Positions 9,520 through 18,140 of a stretch of 64,000 nt of DNA are shown here, in pieces. Source of the stretch: Mucilaginibacter sp. Lineage in GTDB: Bacteria; Bacteroidota; Bacteroidia; Sphingobacteriales; Sphingobacteriaceae. The stretch covers positions 1-64,000 of the forward strand of contig JAQBOM010000020.1 in the NCBI GenBank assembly GCA_028288025.1, read 5' to 3'. Position 1 is the stretch's first letter, and each line of letters begins with the position of its first letter. The notes under the pieces were generated by a model, which saw only the letters and a program-made list of their open reading frames with translations, had not been told where the DNA came from and ran no database searches. The translations under genes and the position numbers were made by a program.

Positions 9520-10213
9520 AATAGAAGTTTTATTTGCCGAAGATGAGTTGGCCCTTGCCCATATTGTACGAGAGAGTCTTGAGGTCCGCGATTTTAAAGT
9601 TACGCTTTGCGCCGATGGTGAAAGGGCTTGGCACCAATACATCAGGCAAAAGCCAGATATACTGGTGCTGGATGTTATGATGCCGAAAATGGATGGATTT
9701 GAGCTTGCAAAAAGGATACGGGAAAAGGATAAAATCACGCCTATCATCTTTCTTACAGCAAAATCACAGGTTAAGGATGTGATCGCCGGTTTTGAAATTG
9801 GGGCAAATGATTATTTGAAAAAACCGTTCAGTGTTGAAGAGCTGATCGTACGGATGAAGGTATTGTTAAGTACAAACAGGCTGCTTACGCCGGCACCGTC
9901 TATTAAGTCTATTGCTAACGAAATAATGCAGATCGGGAAAATTATATTTGACCCGGCGCGTAATACACTTCAATACGGAACCGAAACGCAGCGGCTTACA
10001 TCGCGCGAAAGCGAACTGCTAAAACTGCTATGCCATTATAAACAGGATACGATCACCAGAAAAACCCTGTTGCAAAATTTATGGGGCGACGATAATTTTT
10101 TTAACGCCCGCAGCCTCGATGTTTTCATAACCAAACTGCGCAGGCACCTCGAAACCGACCCGTCTGTGCAGCTTATTAATATACGCGGTGTCGGTTACAA
10201 ATTGGTATGGTGA
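9512..10213 (+). CDS. OmpR-family response regulator
   Basis: A 233-residue DNA-binding regulator. The receiver has the acidic pocket E10-D11, phospho-acceptor Asp54 (LVLDVMMPKMDG) and the conserved Lys of KKPFS near residue 106. The C-terminal winged helix-turn-helix (about 130-233) contains LTSRESELLKLL, the transactivation loop, RSLDVFITKLRRHL and the terminal RGVGYKLVW hairpin. It is translated in overlap with the sensor kinase upstream. Target genes are not evident; the next operon begins 78 bases downstream past a palindromic repeat. Confidence 0.95.
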   Translation: MDKIEVLFAEDELALAHIVRESLEVRDFKVTLCADGERAWHQYIRQKPDILVLDVMMPKMDGFELAKRIREKDKITPIIFLTAKSQVKDVIAGFEIGANDYLKKPFSVEELIVRMKVLLSTNRLLTPAPSIKSIANEIMQIGKIIFDPARNTLQYGTETQRLTSRESELLKLLCHYKQDTITRKTLLQNLWGDDNFFNARSLDVFITKLRRHLETDPSVQLINIRGVGYKLVW

Positions 10214-10223
10214 CAGCGAATTC

Positions 10224-10251
10224 GTAGAGACGCAATGCATTGCGTTTCTAC
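10224..10251. repeat. GTAGAGACGC palindrome
   Basis: Near-perfect 14-bp inverted repeat (gtagagacgcaatg / cattgcgtttctac, one G-U) 10 bases after the response-regulator stop. Shares the outer GTAGAGACGC word with the hairpin at 15701-15732, so both belong to one dispersed palindromic family. May also act as a terminator. Confidence 0.6.
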
Positions 10252-10291
10252 CACCTTGATTTTACCCCAAAAATTCTGATATTTAGCCAAT

Positions 10292-10783
10292 ATGTTGGTA
10301 TCAGAATGGACGTTAAAATGGGTAATGCGCTTCTACCCTTCCCTGTTTTTCCAGCGCATCTGGGTCGTAAAGTTTGAATCCGGCTTTCGCGGCGTCCAGG
10401 TTAAGATCAATAAAAGCATTTTAAACAGAAATTATAACCGATCCATATTCGGCGGCACAATTTTTTCGGCTGCCGACCCGTTTTACCCTGTACTTTTTCA
10501 TCAGTTATTAAGCCATAAGGGCTATAACATAATTGCATGGTCAAAATCGGCGCAAATTCAATATCTTAAACCCGCGTTAACCGATCTTTATTTCAATATT
10601 CATATCAGCGACGACGAAATAGCCGCCTGCGAACATGAATTAAACACAATTGGTAAGTACCTGAAGGTCCACCCTATTGATATGTACGATAAAAACGGTC
10701 AGCTATGCGCATCGGTGTTAAATGAATTGTATGTGCGAAATTTAAATTTTCAAGACACCAGCTTGCCAATTACCAATGCCTAA
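10292..10783 (+). CDS. DUF4442 (hotdog-fold thioesterase-like) protein
   Basis: A 163-residue cytosolic protein resembling the DUF4442 family, relatives of PaaI/YiiD-type hotdog acyl-CoA thioesterases. Family-like blocks are MRFYPSLFFQRIWV near the N-terminus, the central NRNYNRSIFGGTIFSAADPF, where the central hotdog helix lies, and the final strand segment. The enzymatic role is inference from the fold. It is the first gene of a tight three-gene unit (6-base gap to a GNAT acetyltransferase, which overlaps an AlbA_2 protein by 4 bases). Confidence 0.75.
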   Translation: MLVSEWTLKWVMRFYPSLFFQRIWVVKFESGFRGVQVKINKSILNRNYNRSIFGGTIFSAADPFYPVLFHQLLSHKGYNIIAWSKSAQIQYLKPALTDLYFNIHISDDEIAACEHELNTIGKYLKVHPIDMYDKNGQLCASVLNELYVRNLNFQDTSLPITNA

Positions 10784-10789
10784 TGACCA

Positions 10790-11266
10790 ATGACTAAATC
10801 CTTTATGAACGATGCTAATTTTTTAAAAAACGGATTCCGGATATCCACCGATCAAAGCCTGCTTGATTTTGAAATAATCTATAATTATCTAAACAACGAA
10901 TCTTATTGGTCTCAGGGTATATCTCCGGAAAGACTACGTACAGCGATCGAGAATTCGATGTGCTTTGGAGTTTATAAGCAGGATAAACAGGCCGGGCTGG
11001 CCCGGGTGATTACCGATAAGGCTACTTTTGCTTATATTTGTGATGTGTTCATCCTGCCGGATTACAGGGGTTTCGGCCTATCGAAATGGCTGATGCAAAC
11101 CATTGTTAATCACCCCGAATTGCAGGGATTAAGACGCTGGTCGCTGGCGACAGCCGATGCCCACGGTTTATACAAACAATTTGGTTTTAATGAGATTATC
11201 CATCCGGAAAGGTGGATGGAAATATTTACGCCTTATAAACCAGTTAAAAAGGGAAGCGAATTATGA
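10790..11266 (+). CDS. GNAT-family N-acetyltransferase
   Basis: A 158-residue acetyltransferase. The acetyl-CoA binding segment is DVFILPDYRGFGLSKWLMQ (motif A, R-G-x-G form), preceded by the strand GLARVITDKATFAYI; the C-terminal LYKQFGFNEI is motif B. It probably acetylates a small molecule or a protein N-terminus; the acceptor cannot be predicted. ATG 10790 is followed by a second possible start at 10805. The stop overlaps the start of the next gene (ATGA), which indicates translational coupling. Confidence 0.88.
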   Translation: MTKSFMNDANFLKNGFRISTDQSLLDFEIIYNYLNNESYWSQGISPERLRTAIENSMCFGVYKQDKQAGLARVITDKATFAYICDVFILPDYRGFGLSKWLMQTIVNHPELQGLRRWSLATADAHGLYKQFGFNEIIHPERWMEIFTPYKPVKKGSEL

Positions 11267-11886
11267 ATGTGAAAAAGATGATCTTTGAGGGCGAAGGTGT
11301 AACGCTCGACTTTAAAAAAACGATTACCAGCTGTGAAAAGATCGCACGGACCATGGTTTCATTCGCCAATAATAAGGGCGGACGGCTATTGATCGGTGTT
11401 GATGACGACGGCACCATAAGGGGCGTAAAATCTGAAGATGAAGAACGGTACATGATAACCAAAGCCGCCCATTTTTTTGCCAGGCCTGCGCTTGACCCTG
11501 TTTTTGAAGAAGTTTATATAGATGATAAGGTGGTGCTGGTTGTTAATACCGAAGAAAGCCCTGTTAAGCCGCATTATTCGCTTGCCGAGGATGGAAAATG
11601 GTGGGTTTATGTAAGGGTAAAGGATAAAAGCATCCTAGCCAGCAAGGTTGTGGTCGATGTTCTGAAAAGGTCATCGGATAATAATGGTGTTTTGATCGAG
11701 TATTCCGAAAAAGAAAAGACGCTGCTTCAGCATCTCGAAAATACGGGGAAGATTACCGTTAAAGAATGCTGTGATTTGCTAAAAATAAGCCGGAAACGCG
11801 CACAGCGGTTACTGGTCGACCTGGTGCTTTCGGGCGTTATTCGTATCCATACTACCGAAAAAGAAGAATTTTATACAGCGGCTTAG
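11263..11886 (+). CDS. AlbA_2 (Schlafen-type) domain protein with C-terminal helix-turn-helix
   Basis: A 207-residue protein. Residues 10-140 form an AlbA_2/divergent AAA-4 domain, with KKTITSCEKIARTMVSFANNKGG followed by RLLIGVDDDGTIRGV as the clear signature. Residues 145-205 look like a winged helix (LLQHLENTGKITVKECCDLL, RKRAQRLLVDLVLSGVI). Such proteins are usually treated as DNA-binding regulators or nucleic-acid sensors. It is translationally coupled to the GNAT gene by a 4-base overlap, so it may control that operon. Confidence 0.85.
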   Translation: MNVKKMIFEGEGVTLDFKKTITSCEKIARTMVSFANNKGGRLLIGVDDDGTIRGVKSEDEERYMITKAAHFFARPALDPVFEEVYIDDKVVLVVNTEESPVKPHYSLAEDGKWWVYVRVKDKSILASKVVVDVLKRSSDNNGVLIEYSEKEKTLLQHLENTGKITVKECCDLLKISRKRAQRLLVDLVLSGVIRIHTTEKEEFYTAA

Positions 11887-12008
11887 AGAGATCAGAGGTT
11901 GGAGGTTAGCGATTAGGCCGTCCCGGTTGATCATTTTTCTCTTCAAATTTGCAAATAACTAACCTCTAACCACCAACCTCTAATCTCTGATCACTAATCT
12001 CCACCTCC
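11887..12008. repeat. Low-complexity word dyad before the MATE gene
   Basis: Left arm 11887-11917 (words such as gaggttggaggttag) is inverted on the right at 11956-12008 as repeated aacctct/taatctc words. The right arm ends one base before the MATE start codon. It is one of at least seven such dyads in the window. Confidence 0.6.
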
Positions 12009-12009
12009 A

Positions 12010-13374
12010 ATGACCGTCTTTCACAAATACAGATCCCATTACCGCGATAACCTGGGCTTGGCTATTCCTGTTGTTATATCGCAACTGGGGCACACCCTGG
12101 TTCAAACTTCGGATACCATCATTGTGGGGCATTTTGCCGGGACTGTTTCATTGGCCGCGGTATCTCTCGCCACAAGCATCTTTGTCGTCATGCTGATCAT
12201 TGGCATCGGTATTTCATACGGTATTACTCCATTGATTGCCCAGCATAACGGGCGCAATAACTTCGCTGAATGCGGCCGGCTCCTTTCTAACAGCTTGTTT
12301 ATCAATGTGATTACAGGCGTTATCCTTTTCGTTATTACCTTATTCGGATCTGTTTTTTTATTGGATCACCTGGATCAAACGCCGGAAGTTGTAAGCCAGG
12401 CGAAGCCGTTTTTAGTGTTGCTGGGTATTTCAACGATTCCTATGCTGGTATTTAACACCTTTAAACAATTTACCGAAGGGCTCGGCTTTACCAAACAGGC
12501 CATGAGTATTTCTATCTGGGGAAATGTATTTAATATTTGTTTGGGAATTATTTTGGTGAAGGGCTTTTCTATGGGTGTGCGAGGCGTTGGGTATAGCACC
12601 CTGGCCGACCGTTGCATCATGGCTGTCGTGATGAGCGCCTATGTTTTCAAATCGAAGAATTTCAAAAAATATTTAACAGATTTCGCTTTAAAAAATATCG
12701 ACCGCCTACGGTGCGTTCAGCTACTGCGCATTGGCGGCCCGGTTGCCCTGCAGTACACGTTTGAGATAAGTGCCTTTAGTGCGGCGGCCATTCTTATTGG
12801 CACCATCGGTTATCACGAGCAGGCAGCCCACCAGGTAGCCATTAACCTCGCTTCCATGACGTATATGATGGCAAGCGGGCTATCCGCGGCGGCGGCGATA
12901 AAATCCGGGAACTATTTTGGCGCCAACGATCATAAAAACTTGCGGCATTCAGCTATCTCCAGCTATCATATCGTACTGGTATTTATGTGCATTACAGCGT
13001 TGATCTTTACCGTTTTTAATCATGTATTGCCCTGGATTTATACTACAGATAAAATGGTAATATCCATTGCAGCACAGTTGCTTATACTGGCCGCTTTGTT
13101 CCAATTATTCGACGGAACACAAGTTGTTGGTTTGGGAATCCTTCGAGGCATGGGTGATGTAAATGTGCCAACATTTATCACATTTTTAGCTTATTGGGTA
13201 GTTGGTTTGCCTATTGGTTATGTATTGGGAATAAAGCTGAATCTTGGTGTGCAGGGCGTTTGGTATGGGTTGGTGCTTGGATTAGCTGTATCTTCCATCT
13301 TGCTATTCTTCAGGTTCCAGTTTATCAGCAAAAAACATCAGAACAAAGCTATTGCGATAATTGGACAGGATTAA
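12010..13374 (+). CDS. MATE-family multidrug/Na+ antiporter
   Basis: A 454-residue inner-membrane transporter with about 12 hydrophobic segments in two pseudo-symmetric halves. The N-half opens with LAIPVVISQLGHTLVQTSDTI and VGHFAGTVSLAAVSLA, the typical NorM-like MATE beginning, and the C-half repeats it at about residue 235-300 (LRIGGPVALQYTFEISAF). These pumps export cationic drugs in exchange for Na+ or H+; the substrate here is unknown. The stop codon shares TTAA with the stop of the convergent deacetylase gene. Confidence 0.93.
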   Translation: MTVFHKYRSHYRDNLGLAIPVVISQLGHTLVQTSDTIIVGHFAGTVSLAAVSLATSIFVVMLIIGIGISYGITPLIAQHNGRNNFAECGRLLSNSLFINVITGVILFVITLFGSVFLLDHLDQTPEVVSQAKPFLVLLGISTIPMLVFNTFKQFTEGLGFTKQAMSISIWGNVFNICLGIILVKGFSMGVRGVGYSTLADRCIMAVVMSAYVFKSKNFKKYLTDFALKNIDRLRCVQLLRIGGPVALQYTFEISAFSAAAILIGTIGYHEQAAHQVAINLASMTYMMASGLSAAAAIKSGNYFGANDHKNLRHSAISSYHIVLVFMCITALIFTVFNHVLPWIYTTDKMVISIAAQLLILAALFQLFDGTQVVGLGILRGMGDVNVPTFITFLAYWVVGLPIGYVLGIKLNLGVQGVWYGLVLGLAVSSILLFFRFQFISKKHQNKAIAIIGQD

Positions 13375-14273
13375 AAATACAGTTCATTCGCCACGCGGTA
13401 AGTATTGCAATGTGCCTCAACAATATCTTTAATATCGGGCGAATACCCCCCTCCCATGCTTACCTGAACCGGGATATCGTTTTTTATAGCCAGCTCAAAC
13501 ACCAACCGGTCGCGCCTTATACAGGCATTTTTACTTAAGGCCAGCTTACCTAACTTATCCGATTTCAGTACATCTACGCCTGCCAGATAAAAAATAAAGT
13601 CCGGCTGTTGCTGTTTAATTAACCCGGGTAATGCGTTGTACAGCAACTCTAAATAAGTGTCGTCCGTAATCCTGTCGGGTAGTGGGATGTCCAAATCGGA
13701 TATTTCCTTACGAAATGGGAAGTTATTGGCGCCGTGCATCGAAAAGGTAAACACTTTCGGGTTGTTTTTGAATATTTCGGCTGTGCCGTTTCCCTGGTGC
13801 ACATCTAAATCGATAATTAAGATAGAACCGGCTAATCCTTTATTTAGTAAATAATTAGCGGCGATAGCCTGGTCATTCAGCAAACAAAAACCTTCGCCCC
13901 AGTTGGTACCGGCATGGTGTGTGCCACCGGCTACGTTAAAAGCAACCCCATATTCAAATGCAAAGTGGCAGCCATCAATTGTGCCTTTAGCGATCCTAAC
14001 TTCGCGCTCAACCAATATTGCTGATAGCGGGAAACCAATTCGCCGCTGTTCTTTCACCGGTAAGGTCAGGTCACGCAATTGTTCCCAGTAATCTTTATCG
14101 TGCGTTAACAAAATAATGTCCTCTTCCACCGTACCCGGCGAAAACAAATTTTCCGGTTTGATCAACCCTTCATGCAATAGTTGTTCAGGTATCAATTCAT
14201 ATTTCAGCATCGGAAACCGGTGCCCCTCCGGCAAAGGATGGATATAAATGGGATCGTAAGCTATTTTGAGCAT
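13371..14273 (-). CDS. Histone deacetylase-family hydrolase
   Basis: A 300-residue class-II-like HDAC/acetoin utilisation/acetylpolyamine hydrolase family protein. Zinc and catalytic motifs are all present: GGTHHAG (His119-His120), DLDVHQGNGT (Asp155, His159), SMHG, and the AGVD block near residue 228, then GGGY close to the C-terminus. It probably removes acetyl groups from lysine or polyamine substrates in the cytosol. It ends against the MATE gene with overlapping stop codons and stands alone otherwise. Confidence 0.92.
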   Translation of the reverse strand: MLKIAYDPIYIHPLPEGHRFPMLKYELIPEQLLHEGLIKPENLFSPGTVEEDIILLTHDKDYWEQLRDLTLPVKEQRRIGFPLSAILVEREVRIAKGTIDGCHFAFEYGVAFNVAGGTHHAGTNWGEGFCLLNDQAIAANYLLNKGLAGSILIIDLDVHQGNGTAEIFKNNPKVFTFSMHGANNFPFRKEISDLDIPLPDRITDDTYLELLYNALPGLIKQQQPDFIFYLAGVDVLKSDKLGKLALSKNACIRRDRLVFELAIKNDIPVQVSMGGGYSPDIKDIVEAHCNTYRVANELYF

Positions 14274-14392
14274 GTTTTATGCTGTTGTAAGGTTGAAATG
14301 TTGTTAGGGTTGGAAAGCTGCAATGTTATTTAAGAACATTGAAGATTTTGAATTTCGCAATCAGCATTCCGATGTTCGCATTCGCTCCACAA

Positions 14393-15676
14393 TCAATTCT
14401 TTTCAACCGACGCCCCCAATACTCGCCCTACCTCAAAAACTTGCTTAAACGTGTTATAAAGCGGCACAGGGCTTAAACGGATAACATTAGGCTCGCGCCA
14501 ATCACCGATCACGCCATTGTCGGTCAGGTAATTGAACGTTTCCCTCGCGTTTTGCTTGCATACAATCGATAGCTGGCAGCCGCGCTCGGTTTTGTTCTTT
14601 GGGGTAATGATCTTAAACAGTTCGTCATTCTTGCTTGCATTGATCTCGTTGATAACGAACTCAAGATAGCCGGTCAGCAGGTCGCTTTTCTTACGTAGGG
14701 GGGCTAAACCGCCGGCTTCTTCAAATATATCAAGGGCCGCTTTATGCAAGGTAAGCAGCATAATTGGGCTGGTGCTCACCTGCCAGCCCGCAGCACCTGC
14801 ATCGGGTTGAAACCCCGGCGCCATCAGGAAGCGCTTATCCTGGCGGTATCCCCACCAGCCCGCGAACCGGTGTAATCCTTCGTCACTAAGATGTTTTTCA
14901 TGAACAAATATGCCGCTGACCCCGCCAGGACCCGAGTTCATGTACTTGTACGAACACCACGTGGCAAAATCAACATCCCAGTCGTGAAGCTGCAGAGTAA
15001 CATTCCCCGCTGCATGCGCCAGGTCGAAACCGGCATACGCACCTGCGTTGTGCGCCGCTTTGGTTATTGCGGCTATATCGAAGAACTGCCCGGTAAAGTA
15101 ATTGATCCCGCCAAATAATACCAGGGCTAGTTCATCGGCGTGTTCGTTTATTTTTTGAAGGATATCTTCCGTTCGTAGAGTGTATTCTCCTTCTCTCGGC
15201 AATATTTCAACAATAGCTTCCCTTGGGTCAAAGCCATGAAACCTGGCCTGGCTTTCCATGGCATACTGGTCTGACGGAAAAGCGCCGCCTTCCATTAATA
15301 TTTTAAATCGTTTTTTTGTTGGCTTATAGAAACTTACCATCAGCAAGTGAAGGTTTACTGTAAGTGAGTTCATCACGGTGATTTCGGGCTCTTTTGCGCC
15401 CAGTATCCCCGAAAGCGTCCTGGTTAGTTTTTTATGATAGCCTAGCCACGGGTCATCCCCTTTGAAAAACCCTTCGATCGCCAGGTTCTCCCAGGCAGCG
15501 AATTGCTGATTGATATAGTTTTGAGCGGACACGGGCTGCAAGCCTAACGAGTTGCCGCAGAAATAAATAGCCTCTCTCCCGTTATGCCGGGGAACTAAAA
15601 ATTTAGACCGGAACTCTTTTAAAGTGTCCTGCTCGTCTAGGCGTTGGGCAAAGGCTAATGTGTTTTGGTAAGTCAT
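14393..15676 (-). CDS. kynU: Kynureninase
   Basis: PLP enzyme that cleaves L-kynurenine to anthranilate and alanine, or 3-hydroxykynurenine to 3-hydroxyanthranilate. The 427 residues fit the family closely: YFCGNSLGLQP near residue 38, the PSDQYAMESQ segment, FDLAHAAGN near 217-224, the PLP lysine Lys244 in CSYKYMNSGPGG, and HRFAGWWGYR. No other tryptophan-catabolic or NAD-synthesis gene is adjacent, so its route (degradation or quinolinate supply) cannot be judged here. Confidence 0.95.
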   Translation of the reverse strand: MTYQNTLAFAQRLDEQDTLKEFRSKFLVPRHNGREAIYFCGNSLGLQPVSAQNYINQQFAAWENLAIEGFFKGDDPWLGYHKKLTRTLSGILGAKEPEITVMNSLTVNLHLLMVSFYKPTKKRFKILMEGGAFPSDQYAMESQARFHGFDPREAIVEILPREGEYTLRTEDILQKINEHADELALVLFGGINYFTGQFFDIAAITKAAHNAGAYAGFDLAHAAGNVTLQLHDWDVDFATWCSYKYMNSGPGGVSGIFVHEKHLSDEGLHRFAGWWGYRQDKRFLMAPGFQPDAGAAGWQVSTSPIMLLTLHKAALDIFEEAGGLAPLRKKSDLLTGYLEFVINEINASKNDELFKIITPKNKTERGCQLSIVCKQNARETFNYLTDNGVIGDWREPNVIRLSPVPLYNTFKQVFEVGRVLGASVEKN

Positions 15677-15700
15677 TATCTATTAAAAATTGCAAAACTG

Positions 15701-15732
15701 TAGAGACGCCCCGATGGTTCGGGGCGTCTCTA
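15701..15732. repeat. GTAGAGACGC-family hairpin
   Basis: Perfect 14-bp stem tagagacgccccga / tcggggcgtctcta with a 4-base loop, 18 bases past the stop of the glycosylase gene and upstream of kynU. Same outer word as 10224-10251. Its position and following T-rich tract on the minus strand also suit a terminator for the 17.5-15.7 kb operon. Confidence 0.65.
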
Positions 15733-15750
15733 TAACCACGGTAAAAATAA

Positions 15751-16353
15751 TTATTTATTTGGCTTGCTTACATACGGGTTTCCCTTCACATAAAAGCGAT
15801 AAGGCAACAATGCGTCTTCTCCCGCATAGGATACGCCGACCCTGGGCACAGCGGCTATATCCTTGTCGGGAAAGGCCAACCTGCGGTCCTCTATCCAAAT
15901 TGTGTCACCCTGTAAGCTGAACGTATCTATTTTACGTGATATCCCCAATGCTTTGGCAACGGAACCCGGGCCGGAAGTGATATTGGGCTTTAAAGCCGGC
16001 ATATTGCGCCGGTGCAGCATAACATCTAACCCCTCCGTTGGCTGTATGGCCCTGATCAAAATGGCATGCGGCTGTCCCTCAACGGATGTTACGATATTGA
16101 ACATTTCGTGAATACCGTAACACAGGTAAACATACGCGATGCCGCCATGCATAAACATGGTTTTTGTACGACCGGTCATACGGTTGCCATAGGCATGCGA
16201 TGCTTTATCGATCACACCGTTATAGGCTTCCGTTTCAACAATATAGCCGCCGGTTGTTAATCCGTCGATACACGTGAAAAGATATTTGCCCAACAGGTCT
16301 TTACTTAACGCGACCACATCGCTGCTGATGTAATACGATTCGGGCAGTTTCAT
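15751..16353 (-). CDS. DNA-3-methyladenine glycosylase (AAG/MPG family)
   Basis: A 200-residue base-excision repair glycosylase of the mammalian AAG/MPG type, which removes alkylated purines and hypoxanthine. Diagnostic blocks are DLLGKYLF, the catalytic glutamate in IVETEAYNG near residue 41, DKASHAYGNRMTGRT, YVYLCYGIHEMFNIVT and ILIRAIQP, with SGPGSVAKALGI at about 127. It overlaps the alpha/beta hydrolase gene by 4 bases, and that gene overlaps a methionine sulfoxide reductase gene in the same way, giving a three-gene damage-repair-flavoured operon. Confidence 0.94.
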   Translation of the reverse strand: MKLPESYYISSDVVALSKDLLGKYLFTCIDGLTTGGYIVETEAYNGVIDKASHAYGNRMTGRTKTMFMHGGIAYVYLCYGIHEMFNIVTSVEGQPHAILIRAIQPTEGLDVMLHRRNMPALKPNITSGPGSVAKALGISRKIDTFSLQGDTIWIEDRRLAFPDKDIAAVPRVGVSYAGEDALLPYRFYVKGNPYVSKPNK

Positions 16354-16997
16354 TTCTTTAATATCTTTTTCAATAGTTTATTGATCTCTTTAGCCTTATC
16401 AAAAATCATAATATGAGTGCCACCTTTAACAATTGTCGCGTTCTTTATTCTTTTATAGGAGAAAACCCTGTCCCTGTCGCCGGTAATATGATAAATATTA
16501 GGTGGGATAATTTTGTTATCCCACGCTAAAGCCGCACCCATGGCCCACTTTAAAAACGTTGGTGATGAATTCTTTAGCATATCACTAAAAAGCCAGGCAT
16601 CCGCCTCATTCATTTTTCCAAGAAGCGGTTTTAACATAAAGCCCATCGATGTCAATAACTTCCCGGGTAAAAGTCTGTAAAGCGGAACCGAACGATAAAA
16701 AGCAAAATATCGCGGCTCTTCGTCAATAGTCTTTATGCTTGAGATAAGGATCACCTTTTCCAGCGGAATAATTTTGGCGATCTCAATCGCTATCATACCG
16801 CCCAACGAATTGCCTATAACAATCGATTTTGGTGTGATATGATACTGATGAATAAGCTTTTGGGCGTAAGTGTTTAAAGTATCAGTTTCATGCGGTTCTA
16901 TCCAGTCTACGCAAATAACTTCGTGGTCGTTGAGGTCAATGTTGTTATATACCCGGGTATCTGCACCGAGCCCGGGGATCAAAAATATTTTGCTCAT
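16350..16997 (-). CDS. Alpha/beta hydrolase
   Basis: A 215-residue single-domain hydrolase. The nucleophile elbow is GNSLGG near residue 63-68, the oxyanion segment is LIPGLGADTRVY at the N-terminus, and the terminal GGTHIMIF carries the catalytic His. The acidic residue is probably in TGDRDRVF near 172. The overall length is short for the family, with a small cap. The substrate is not predictable. Middle gene of a unit with 4-base overlaps on both sides. Confidence 0.88.
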   Translation of the reverse strand: MSKIFLIPGLGADTRVYNNIDLNDHEVICVDWIEPHETDTLNTYAQKLIHQYHITPKSIVIGNSLGGMIAIEIAKIIPLEKVILISSIKTIDEEPRYFAFYRSVPLYRLLPGKLLTSMGFMLKPLLGKMNEADAWLFSDMLKNSSPTFLKWAMGAALAWDNKIIPPNIYHITGDRDRVFSYKRIKNATIVKGGTHIMIFDKAKEINKLLKKILKK

Positions 16998-17473
16998 TTA
17001 AAGTTTACAAGCTTTACGATCTGTTCAAGGTAGCGGGCATCGGTTTCGTCAAAATGTGCCAGCGCTTCGCTATCCGCGTCGAGCACAGCAATAACCTTAC
17101 CACCGTGAAATACCGGCACTACAATTTCAGACTGTGACAGCGAACTGCAAGCGATATGTCCCGGGAATTCATCTACATTAGGTACAACCAGCGTCTTTTC
17201 TTGTTGCCAGGCTGCCCCGCAAACCCCTTTGCCTATCCCGATACGCGTACAGGCTACCGGCCCCTGGAAGGGCCCAAGCACCAGTTCGTTATCCTTCACT
17301 AAATAAAATCCTATCCAAAACCATTTAAACTGTTCCTTTAACGCAGCACAGATATTGGCCAGGTTGGCTATCAAATCGGGTTCGCCGTTAATTAACGCCT
17401 CTATCTGCGGAATTAATGATTGATATTGTTCAGCTTTATCGGTTGATGCTGTTATGGTTAAGTCCTCTGCCAT
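16994..17473 (-). CDS. Free methionine-R-sulfoxide reductase (GAF domain)
   Basis: A 159-residue GAF-fold protein matching the fRMsr (YebR) family, which reduces free methionine-(R)-sulfoxide with thioredoxin. The three family cysteines are visible in VACTRIG, KGVCGAAW and GHIACSS, along with the binding-site WIGFYLV and VLDADSEA blocks. It heads the operon with the hydrolase and the alkyladenine glycosylase. A TACTTTTG box ends 4 bases before the ATG (17478-17485), suggesting a very short or absent leader. Confidence 0.92.
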   Translation of the reverse strand: MAEDLTITASTDKAEQYQSLIPQIEALINGEPDLIANLANICAALKEQFKWFWIGFYLVKDNELVLGPFQGPVACTRIGIGKGVCGAAWQQEKTLVVPNVDEFPGHIACSSLSQSEIVVPVFHGGKVIAVLDADSEALAHFDETDARYLEQIVKLVNFK

Positions 17474-17477
17474 AAGG

Positions 17478-17485
17478 CAAAAGTA
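17478..17485 (-). promoter_or_regulatory. -7 box TACTTTTG before the fRMsr gene
   Basis: TACTTTTG on the minus strand fits TAnnTTTG and lies 4 bases before the start codon; no convincing TTG is seen at -33. Confidence 0.35.
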
Positions 17486-17563
17486 ATGATGCTTAGTTAA
17501 AAGTAAATAAGGCCAATCTCATATTTAATCTTTTATTTAGCCTCAAAGTTGCTAAAGAACTCA

Positions 17564-17657
17564 TTTGCCATCCTGAGCAAAGCGAAGGATCTTCTCAAAC
17601 CGATATGTAGCCCCATGCACGGCGGAGAAGATGCTTCATTTCATTCAGCATGACAAA
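17564..17657. repeat. Intergenic REP-like dyad (CATCCTGAGC type)
   Basis: An imperfect long palindrome: ccatcctgagcaaagcgaaggatcttct on the left answers agaagatgcttc...cattcagcatgaca on the right around a GC-rich centre. It has the layout of a widely dispersed Bacteroidota intergenic element (arms read CATNCTGA... / ...CAGCATGACA). Confidence 0.65.
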
Positions 17658-17677
17658 TAGAAAGAAAAACTATTTTT

Positions 17678-17926
17678 ATGAGAATCATCGCCGAACTGCC
17701 CCACCCCGATTTTAAAATATCCATCCTGAACATGAACAACAAGTTCATTATCAAAATAGAACAGGGCGCCCTGGAGCAAATCTACAAGATCGCTGAAGCC
17801 GACCTGCTCGACGGCGTAAACAGTGTATTTGAATTGATGGATGAGGCGTTTTTGAAAACCGTTTTGGCCAGGTTTCACGAAATGCGTAAGGATTTCAAAG
17901 AAAGTTATAATCGCTACAATTATTAA
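17678..17926 (+). CDS. Conserved small protein of unknown function
   Basis: An 82-residue protein without signal peptide or membrane segment. The sequence is well composed and acidic-helical in the second half (DLLDGVNSVFELMDEAFLKTVLARFHEM), preceded by two strand-like stretches (FKISILNMNNKFIIKIEQG). It looks like a genuine cytosolic housekeeping protein of this lineage, but no function is known to me. ATG follows a T-rich stretch directly after the REP-like dyad. No neighbour is co-oriented. Confidence 0.75.
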   Translation: MRIIAELPHPDFKISILNMNNKFIIKIEQGALEQIYKIAEADLLDGVNSVFELMDEAFLKTVLARFHEMRKDFKESYNRYNY

Positions 17927-17969
17927 ATTGTCAACGTATCTAACTTGCTTATTAAAAGCCATTTAATTG

Positions 17970-18115
17970 TTGATATTCTGCGAAACAAAATTATATTTGG
18001 CAAAATCCGCCTATTTTGCCTTAAAAATACGCTGTCTGTTATATATTTTGTTTAATTATTAACTATAAACAGTTGGTATATAGTATGTTATGTATTATAA
18101 CAAAATTATATTTGG
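17970..18115 (+). promoter_or_regulatory. Tandem promoter-like repeat without a gene behind it
   Basis: The 17-bp sequence AACAAAATTATATTTGG occurs at 17984-18000 and 18099-18115. Each contains TATATTTG, a perfect TAnnTTTG box. The first has TTG at 17970-17972 exactly 19 bases upstream, the canonical spacing. An 8-bp stem hairpin (ggcaaaat / attttgcc, 17999-18020) follows the first box. Both point into the 3' end of the convergent minus-strand ATPase gene. Confidence 0.45.
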
Positions 18116-18140
18116 TGTAGATATTGCGGTGAAAACGCCC

